This document shows, in pieces, positions 59,301-64,000 of a stretch of DNA of 64,000 nucleotides. The notes beneath the pieces are model-generated. The model made no database searches and was not told the DNA's origin. It saw only the letters and a program-made list of their open reading frames with translations. Both the position numbers and the translations under genes were made by a program. The stretch covers positions 1 to 64,000 of the forward strand of contig NZ_AJKI01000007.1 in the NCBI RefSeq assembly GCF_000259075.1, given 5' to 3'. Origin of the DNA: Marinilabilia salmonicolor JCM 21150 (lineage in GTDB: Bacteria > Bacteroidota > Bacteroidia > Bacteroidales > Marinilabiliaceae). Each line of letters begins with the position of its first letter. Position 1 is the stretch's first letter.

Positions 59301-59596
59301 TGAAGCAGTAACCTGAGAATAAATCTGGCACGTTCCCTGATTTTTTCTTCTTTCAATTCTGTTTCTTGTATCAGTTCGTCCAGATAATCAGGTTCTTTAA
59401 TAGCAGGATTACCCAACTCAAAGAGTTTTTCCAGTATTCGGCGTCGCATCTCCGCAGTTGCCTTGTTGGTAAAGGTAACTGCAAGAATATTACGATATTC
59501 TGATGGTTGTTTGAATAATAATTTTATAAATTCACGGGTTAATGTAAATGTTTTTCCCGAACCGGCGGATGCTCTGTAAATGGTAAGTTGTGACAT
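56315..59596 (-). CDS. UvrD-family helicase with C-terminal nuclease, AddA/RecB-like
   Basis: 1093 residues. Superfamily 1A helicase motifs: Walker A ASAGSGKT (about 10-17), DEFQD (about 396-400) as motif II, QSIYRWRNSD as motif III, MTVHKSKGLEF as motif V, and YVAFTRAELSLS as motif VI. The C-terminal part (about 960-1090) is a PD-(D/E)XK nuclease with Asp and VVDYKFGK (motif DYK). So it unwinds and cuts duplex ends for recombination repair, like AddA or RecB; a partner AddB is not in the window. A possible exonuclease-free helicase is excluded by the intact DYK motif. Confidence 0.93.
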   Translation of the reverse strand: MSQLTIYRASAGSGKTFTLTREFIKLLFKQPSEYRNILAVTFTNKATAEMRRRILEKLFELGNPAIKEPDYLDELIQETELKEEKIRERARFILRLLLHDFSRFSVSTIDSFFQQIIRAFARDAGLQLGFRTELDHKSVMTQAIDRVVLEMDMKGHETLKKWLLDFAEKKITEGKSWNINNEISNFSQEIFKEAYQSVAGPLSEKLSDRNFMNQYLSKLQKIISTHEQSLKNIGVKGLEIIRKWDLDISKDFNGGSRSKILVFKKLSEEVKYDEAQIFALHNNLEAWQKKTNSGHINKAIEGAYNDGLNNLLEQYVSLKNQQGKDFQTAKAIVKNFYTLGIINDVYQKILEVSREQNVFLLSGTNHLLTRIIRHDDAPFIYERTGTRYHHYMIDEFQDTSSMQYANFRPLINNSLAQNNFAMLVGDVKQSIYRWRNSDWTLLAGQVEKEFDTFGTSINTLDTNFRSSANVIAFNNSFFQHISRALQAQLIQKSEGHISDSPGFETKISEAYHDVAQKVASKNLHNEGHVSFQFLEAANKDDFRDQTIEASIGRIKELLSSGFSPSDICVLVRKKKEGIAITNALLSGEYHPDKSPLPVISNETLRLNSSPAVLFIINHLKFILSPDDKVLEAFIRLHWERNLREAELTDFDASDVFHNAEKTTSWEEHLAFIENKQQLPLYDLADELTRLLPENIRTEQGIYIQALLNNINSFSAQEAANLNLFIDEWEKNIQFESIAGPENQEAIQVMTVHKSKGLEFKAVILPFCNWDLNDERLQNLLWCKPRSAPFNELDLVPVNYEKSLVESHFADEYLEELMHQYIDNLNLLYVAFTRAELSLSAFCQKKKSPPKELGTVSDLLWFHFEARESDHNELPGNWDAVNQTFDLGTMFREKENNKEPEKEKNIQNLRPLNTCPLPPMETFPFRERIAIHLESDEYFDDEKEETGLTYGKIMHHLFEMIETREDLDDALKTLWFEGKIDEKEQIVIRDKMQKWLDHPEVESWFNGSYKILPEVAILHKNIRRPDRVMLSDKETIVVDYKFGKAETSKHQMQVRGYMNKIKEMGHTNVKGYIWYVPHQEVVTVENDIIQGSLF

Positions 59597-59682
59597 AATT
59601 TGCCTGATGTTTTTCTACATGGTAAAAATAACAAAACAGGCCGGTTTCAGGAAAAAAGAACTCCTTATTTATCGGAATGGCA

Positions 59683-60231
59683 CTACTCATTTGCCCCGGA
59701 TGTAATCCAGTTTATGACTTCAGCATCGTCGGGTTTTGTTTTGGGAGGTATTACTTTCTCAAGTTTACCGTCGGGTCCAATAAGATATTTTTGAAAGTTC
59801 CATTGTACGTTACTATCTGCTACTCCGTTTTTGGTTTTTTGAGTAAGCCATTGATAGAGGGGATGCTGATCGTCGCCTTTAACACTGATTTTTTCCATCA
59901 TGGGAAAGGTCACACCATAGTTTAACTGACAAAATTCTGCTATTTCCTCTGCAGTTCCGGGCTCCTGATTCATAAAGTTATTGGCTGGAAACCCGATAAT
60001 TTCAAAGTCTTCACCACCGTATTGCTCATAGATGGCTTGTAATTGTTCATATTGCGGTGTTAATCCACATTTGCTGGCGGTGTTCACTACCATTACTTTT
60101 TTACCCCGAAGAGCATTCAGGTTGAATGTTTCTCCCTGCAGGGTCTTAACAGAAAAGTCGTAAAACTTTGTCTGGCTCTGGGCTGCTGCCATCCCCAGAC
60201 TCAATAAAATAAGGAAAAGTGTGGTTTTCAT
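59683..60231 (-). CDS. Periplasmic glutathione peroxidase-like thiol peroxidase
   Basis: 182 residues with a signal peptide (about 1-20, ending MAAAQS) and the GPx fold. The peroxidatic residue is Cys55 in VNTASKCGLTPQYEQL; a conserved WNF (about 143-146) follows. The usual FPCNQF motif reads FPANNF (81-86): the second cysteine is Ala and the catalytic Gln is replaced by Asn. It would therefore reduce peroxides with Cys55 alone or with Cys101, and use a thioredoxin-type partner. Reading the start at 60231 is supported by the signal peptide and by a TAAATTTG box on the minus strand at 60258-60265. Confidence 0.9.
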   Translation of the reverse strand: MKTTLFLILLSLGMAAAQSQTKFYDFSVKTLQGETFNLNALRGKKVMVVNTASKCGLTPQYEQLQAIYEQYGGEDFEIIGFPANNFMNQEPGTAEEIAEFCQLNYGVTFPMMEKISVKGDDQHPLYQWLTQKTKNGVADSNVQWNFQKYLIGPDGKLEKVIPPKTKPDDAEVINWITSGANE

Positions 60232-60426
60232 CCGTTTAAAATTTTGTAATTATCCTACAAATTTAATTCAGTTATGCTTACTCCTGAATCAGTTTTCTAA
60301 TCTGCACTATCGTGTGTAAACTAATACTATGGTCACACCAAAGTTTTGCTTTAAATTAACACTTGGATAGGAAAATAGTTCTCTCTTTTGCTATTCTGGC
60401 AATGTATTCAATGGTGAAACGAATTA

Positions 60427-60578
60427 GTGTTTGTCTATAAAGTCCAACTTCTGCGTTGTTGCTCAAAATCTAAATCCTCAAATACAATAGTATTCTGCGG
60501 TTTAGATTTTTCACACGCCTTGAATTTGAACTTTCTATTTCAAACACGTGAAAAACGCTATAGTTTATGGATAGGCAC
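60427..60578. mobile_element. MITE family 1, copy A
   Basis: 152 bp. Terminal inverted repeats GTGTTTGTCTATAAAGT (left) and the complement of GTGCCTATCCATAAACT (right), flanked by the 6-bp direct repeat GAATTA (60421-60426 and 60579-60584). Inside, AAAATCTAAA and TTTAGATTTT pair with an inner AATAC/GTATT stem, so the transcript would fold into a long hairpin. About 94 percent identical to copy B by eye. It lies in the divergent region between glutathione peroxidase and the PhnP-like gene. Confidence 0.88.
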
Positions 60579-60611
60579 GAATTAATGTTATTAAGTGGTT
60601 AGCGTTCCTTT

Positions 60612-60642
60612 TTTGATTCTCCTGTCATTGTTTTTAAATTTG
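60612..60642 (+). promoter_or_regulatory. Promoter of the PhnP-like gene
   Basis: TTTG (60612-60615), 19 bases, TAAATTTG (60635-60642), followed 32 bases later by the TTG start. Confidence 0.7.
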
Positions 60643-60673
60643 CTCAGAAACAGACAGCTAAAACCGGATAATT

Positions 60674-61441
60674 TTGAAGATAACTTTGCTTGGAACAGGC
60701 ACTTCTATGGGCGTGCCAATGATTGCCTGCAATTGCGCAGTATGTCGCTCTGCAGATTCCAGAGATAAACGTACCCGGTCATCAGTGAAAATTGAATATG
60801 ATGACCGGATTATTGTAGTAGATGCCGGACCCGATTTCCGGCAGCAAATGCTGGCTTCTGGTACACAACGTTTGAATGCCATTCTTTTTACGCATGAACA
60901 CAAGGATCATACCGCTGGTCTTGATGATGTAAGAGCCTTTAACTGGATCAACAGAGAACCTTCTCATTTATATGGCGAGAAAAGGGTTTTGGATGCACTG
61001 AAACGGGAATATTCCTACGCCTTTAAAGCTAAGGATGAGCGGTATCCGGGAGTGCCGGAGTTGTTGTTGAACGAGATTGATTTAAACCCGTTTGTTGCTG
61101 CCGGTTTGACGGTGCAGCCCATTCGTGTTTTTCATCACAAAATGCCTGTGCTGGGATTCAGAATAGGGGATTTCAGTTATATTACCGATGGAAGTTTAAT
61201 TCCTGATGAAAGCATGACACTGATTCGTAACAGCAGGGTTTTGGTAATTAATGCTCTCCGGATTGAGCCACATATTTCACATTTCAGCCTGAGTCAGGCT
61301 TTGGAGGTTATTGAAGAATTGCAGCCTGAGCGGGCATACTTAACCCACATCAGTCATCACCTTGGCTTTCATGAAGAGGTATCAAAAAAACTGCCTCCCA
61401 ATGTATTTTTGGGGTATGATGGTCTTGAAATTGATATTTAG
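60674..61441 (+). CDS. PhnP-like metallo-beta-lactamase fold phosphodiesterase
   Basis: 255 residues from a TTG start; a stop lies five codons upstream in frame, no ATG precedes the MKITLLGTGTSMGVP motif, and that motif is the family N-terminus. Metal motif HEHKDH (74-79), Asp51 (VVDAGPDF), and later His residues in MPVLGFRIGDFSY and HISHHLGFH. The CNCAVC cluster (19-24) may bind another zinc, as in PhnP. PhnP hydrolyses cyclic phosphoribosyl phosphates in phosphonate use; here no phosphonate genes are adjacent, so only the family is firm. Its TAG stop shares its G with MITE copy B. Confidence 0.92.
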   Translation: MKITLLGTGTSMGVPMIACNCAVCRSADSRDKRTRSSVKIEYDDRIIVVDAGPDFRQQMLASGTQRLNAILFTHEHKDHTAGLDDVRAFNWINREPSHLYGEKRVLDALKREYSYAFKAKDERYPGVPELLLNEIDLNPFVAAGLTVQPIRVFHHKMPVLGFRIGDFSYITDGSLIPDESMTLIRNSRVLVINALRIEPHISHFSLSQALEVIEELQPERAYLTHISHHLGFHEEVSKKLPPNVFLGYDGLEIDI

Positions 61442-61591
61442 TGTTTGTCTATAAAGTCCAACTTCTGCGTTGTTGCTCAAAATCTAAATCCTCAAATACA
61501 TTAGTATTCTGTGGTTTAGAATTTTCACACGCTTTGAATTTGAACTTTCTATCTCAAACACGTGGAAAACGCTTAGTTTATGGACAGACAC
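61441..61591. mobile_element. MITE family 1, copy B
   Basis: 151 bp. Ends GTGTTTGTCTATAAAGT and the complement of GTGTCTGTCCATAAACT, flanked by TATTTA (61435-61440 and 61592-61597). It entered between TA and G of the stop codon of the PhnP-like gene; its own first base restores TAG. Nearly identical to copy A (60427-60578), with a few base changes and one indel. Confidence 0.9.
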
Positions 61592-61598
61592 TATTTAG

Positions 61599-61735
61599 CC
61601 TGAACTATTCATAAATTATCTATTACAATGTTCAACTACCGGCTAAATACAGGCGTCCTCAATAAAATTGACTTGAAAATAAATTTTTATTCCCTTCATC
61701 AATTTTCTTTGCGGTTGCTCGTATTTATTGGTATA
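61599..61735 (+). mobile_element. MITE family 2, copy R3 (right end lost)
   Basis: Starts with CCTGAACTATTCATAAATT, the left terminal repeat of family 2, and follows the R2 interior closely until about 61733, where the similarity stops and the terminal repeat is missing. It begins one base after the target duplication of MITE B, that is directly after the stop codon of the PhnP-like gene. The remaining bases to 61765 show nothing. Confidence 0.7.
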
Positions 61736-61765
61736 CTGTATTCAATATAAGAGCGGTTGGTTACA

Positions 61766-62944
61766 TCACCTCTTAAGGGTTCTGAGAAAAAGAGTAACCG
61801 TGCTTAGTGCCAGGGCCATAAATACCAGTCCCACAATCCACAAGGCTTCGGAAAGTGACAATGTATCACTTATCCAGCCAAACAGGGGGGCCATTACAGC
61901 AAAGATAGCCCGGATAAGCAGACTGCGCACTGAGAGCACTGTGGCGCGAATGTCGGATGGAGTGATCTGATTAATATAGTCTTTTAAAACGGGGGTGGCA
62001 ATTCCCCGTGCCATATAAAATATGGCAAGTACGGGCAGGAAAAATATGGCTGTATGAGTGAAGCCTGCTGCAATGAATCCTCCTGTAATAATGATGCTGG
62101 TGCTTAAAACAGTTACCTTTTTTCCCATTTTTCGTTCCAACTTTGATGAAAAAAGAGTTACCGTACCTACCAGAAGGTTCAGTCCGGTAGCTGTCCCTCC
62201 AATAAACAATTCGGTGAAACCAAATTCATGGAGTTTTAGCTGATAAACCCATGCCATGGTTAATGTGGAAGTGCCTATGATTGAGGAATAAATGAGGTTC
62301 CATCTCAATCGGTTGTTCTTTATTAAGGCATATTTTACCACGTTCAGAATATCGATGAATCCGGGGCGTTTTCGTTTTTCAATTCGCGGAGGTTCCAGTA
62401 AGGTTAGTGCTGCCGGAATTCCGATGAATGCAATACCGGTTTGAAAATAGAAAGGCAGATGAAGACTGATTTCAGCCAATGCTCCACCGGCCAGTCCTGC
62501 CAACGCTTCAGAGTAATTTCCAATGGAAAAATTGAGTCCTTCGTATTTTAGATATTTATGACTTTTCCCGTCGGCTTTAAGAGAATCGAAAAGCATAGCC
62601 GAATCTGACCCTGAGATAAAACTCTGACCTATACCCAATGTCATTTCGGCGGCCATGAAAATCCAGTATCCTGTGCCCACCGAATAAAAAATAAATCCCA
62701 TGGTACCCAGTATTGTTCCCAATATCAGAGTGAATTTACGTCCCAGAATATCAGCCAGATACCCGGATGGAACTTCAAATATTACAATGCTGATGCTGTA
62801 AATGGCCTTGAGTTGAAATGCTTCTTCATGGGTAAGTCCGGAATCTTTGTAAAAGAGCATTATGATTGGCATGGTCAGCATAAACCATTTGGCAATCTTT
62901 ATGATGTATAATCGGAGGATATTTCTGCTGAAAGTTCTGTGCAT
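61766..62944 (-). CDS. Major facilitator superfamily transporter
   Basis: 392 residues with 12 predicted transmembrane segments. The loop after helix 2 has the MFS A-motif in altered form (GYLADILGRKFTLILGT) and the mirrored position in the second half reads KLERKMGKKVTVLSTS. It most resembles drug or small-solute exporters of the AraJ/EmrD branch, but substrate cannot be assigned. Single gene; its 3' end is close to MITE copy R3. Confidence 0.9.
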   Translation of the reverse strand: MHRTFSRNILRLYIIKIAKWFMLTMPIIMLFYKDSGLTHEEAFQLKAIYSISIVIFEVPSGYLADILGRKFTLILGTILGTMGFIFYSVGTGYWIFMAAEMTLGIGQSFISGSDSAMLFDSLKADGKSHKYLKYEGLNFSIGNYSEALAGLAGGALAEISLHLPFYFQTGIAFIGIPAALTLLEPPRIEKRKRPGFIDILNVVKYALIKNNRLRWNLIYSSIIGTSTLTMAWVYQLKLHEFGFTELFIGGTATGLNLLVGTVTLFSSKLERKMGKKVTVLSTSIIITGGFIAAGFTHTAIFFLPVLAIFYMARGIATPVLKDYINQITPSDIRATVLSVRSLLIRAIFAVMAPLFGWISDTLSLSEALWIVGLVFMALALSTVTLFLRTLKR

Positions 62945-62962
62945 TGCATTTTATTTGCCCGC

Positions 62963-62994
62963 CAAAGGTAAAGAATTCACAAGTATTATAACAA
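62963..62994 (-). promoter_or_regulatory. Promoter of the MFS transporter gene
   Basis: Minus strand: TTG (62992-62994), 21 bases, TACCTTTG (62963-62970), 19 bases before the start codon. Confidence 0.6.
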
Positions 62995-63104
62995 TTGGTT
63001 TCAAAAAAAGAGTTTTGCTTTCAATCAGTCAATAAATATTGTCGTAATAATAATAAAATGATAAAAAAAGTCCCCTAAAATTTTTTAATTGTAATTTAAC
63101 CGTG

Positions 63105-63112
63105 TAATTTTG
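63105..63112 (+). promoter_or_regulatory. -7 box of the asnA gene
   Basis: TAATTTTG, 38 bases before the ATG; the region at the -33 distance is T-rich but lacks an exact TTG. Confidence 0.45.
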
Positions 63113-63150
63113 TAAAGAAAACAAAAGTTGACCTTGTATTTTTTTGTATT

Positions 63151-64000
63151 ATGATAGATAATTTATTCATTCCCAGAGGGTACCGTCCTTTGTTGGATTT
63201 GAAACAAACTGAACATGCCATCACGGTCGTTAAGGATGCTTTTCAGTCCGGATTGTCTTCCGAGTTGAGACTGCGCAGGGTTACCGCTCCGTTATTTGTA
63301 TTAAAGGGGACGGGAATTAATGACGATCTCAATGGAATAGAGCGGCCGGTCACTTTCCCGGTAAAAGATCTGGGAGACAGGGAAGCCGAGATTGTTCACA
63401 GTCTGGCCAAATGGAAGCGGATGGTTCTGACCGATTATGATATTGAGCCCGGTTATGGAATCTATACCGATATGAATGCCATCCGGCCCGATGAAGTGCT
63501 GGATAATACTCACTCAATATATGTGGATCAGTGGGACTGGGAGAGACACATTACGAAGGAGGAGCGCAATGCAAAATTCCTGAGAAAGGTTGTTCGGAGT
63601 ATTTATGAGGTTATAAAACGTACCGAATTTATTCTTTATGAGAAATATCCGCAGTTGACTCCTTTGCTTCCTTCAAAGATCCATTTTATTCACAGCGAAG
63701 AGTTATTGCAGATGTATCCCGACCTGACTGCCAAGGAGAGAGAGGATGCTATTTGTAAAAAATACGGGGCTGTGTTTTTGAGTGGAATCGGGGGGGATCT
63801 CTCCAACGGAGAACCGCATGACGGCAGAGCTCCGGATTATGATGACTGGATTTCGGAAGATGGCGAAGGCTTTCAGGGGCTGAATGGTGATATTTTGCTG
63901 TGGAACCCGGTGCTCGAAAAAGCTTTTGAAATTTCCTCCATGGGAATCCGTGTTGATGCTGAGGCTTTGAATAATCAGTTGAAAGAAAAGAATTGTGAAA
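63151..64000 (+). CDS. asnA: Aspartate-ammonia ligase, truncated by the window end
   Basis: 283 codons are present from the ATG at 63151 and the frame is open to the last base; the complete enzyme should be about 330-345 residues. It makes asparagine from aspartate, ammonia and ATP, in the class II aminoacyl-tRNA synthetase fold. Recognised from NLFIPRGYRPLLDLKQTE at the start, VDQWDWERHI (about 126-135), and IGGDLSNGEPHDGRAPDYDDW (about 214-234), which forms the active site with the conserved HDGRAPDYDDW element. No odd features in the visible part. Confidence 0.95.
   Translation, partial: MIDNLFIPRGYRPLLDLKQTEHAITVVKDAFQSGLSSELRLRRVTAPLFVLKGTGINDDLNGIERPVTFPVKDLGDREAEIVHSLAKWKRMVLTDYDIEPGYGIYTDMNAIRPDEVLDNTHSIYVDQWDWERHITKEERNAKFLRKVVRSIYEVIKRTEFILYEKYPQLTPLLPSKIHFIHSEELLQMYPDLTAKEREDAICKKYGAVFLSGIGGDLSNGEPHDGRAPDYDDWISEDGEGFQGLNGDILLWNPVLEKAFEISSMGIRVDAEALNNQLKEKNCE

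Overview
The window looks like chromosomal DNA from a member of the Bacteroidota, most likely the order Bacteroidales and perhaps a Marinilabiliales-type marine or anaerobic genus. Four things point there: many promoters of the Bacteroidota form (TTG or TTTG, 17-21 bp, then TAnnTTTG), weak or absent Shine-Dalgarno sites, lipoprotein signals ending in SC or AC, and families typical of the phylum (DUF4301, BlaI with an M56-TonB protein, SusD-free GH2 beta-galactosidase, OadGAB sodium pump, PhoH-PurC pair, AsnA). No rRNA, tRNA or CRISPR was recognised.

Layout. 0-4 kb is AT-rich accessory DNA: a probable group II intron 3' end, two unrecognised secreted proteins, a GFA-type zinc protein, a serine beta-lactamase-like hydrolase and a decayed gene fragment. 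4-8.4 kb holds a DUF502 membrane protein, an outer membrane barrel, an unknown lipoprotein and two copies of a short promoter-hairpin unit that I read as a small RNA gene. 8.4-22 kb is mostly housekeeping: SulP transporter, PhoH, PurC, a YciB-like/Nudix fusion, TPR proteins, a BlaI/M56-TonB regulatory pair with visible operators, AroE, DUF368 and DUF4301. 22.2-23.4 kb is a repeat-rich scar with a truncated REP-associated transposase. 23.4-33 kb holds a FadL-type porin with an SGNH hydrolase lipoprotein, a stress-type coiled-coil protein, an M23 peptidase, a large TPR protein, a helicase-TPR fusion and a UPF0126 channel. 33-43 kb holds a four-module sulfur-transfer flavoprotein, an M13 peptidase flanked by two copies of one repeat, a beta-galactosidase and a uroporphyrinogen decarboxylase-like protein. 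43-56 kb holds an HD protein, a class IV aminotransferase, the OadG-OadA-OadB sodium pump, FtsY, RimO, a PlsC acyltransferase, a Na/Pi cotransporter and an AsmA-like protein. 56-64 kb holds an AddA/RecB-like helicase-nuclease, a glutathione peroxidase, a PhnP-like metallo-hydrolase, an MFS transporter and the start of asnA, which runs off the window.

The least expected material lies between genes: the two-copy small RNA candidate (4811-4899 and 7912-8003), two MITE families with clear terminal repeats and target duplications (family 1: 12206, 60427, 61441; family 2: 22932, 53537, 61599), family 1 insertions that split TAG stop codons and rebuild them, and several strong hairpins. All functional statements come from reading motifs and composition; no database search was possible.
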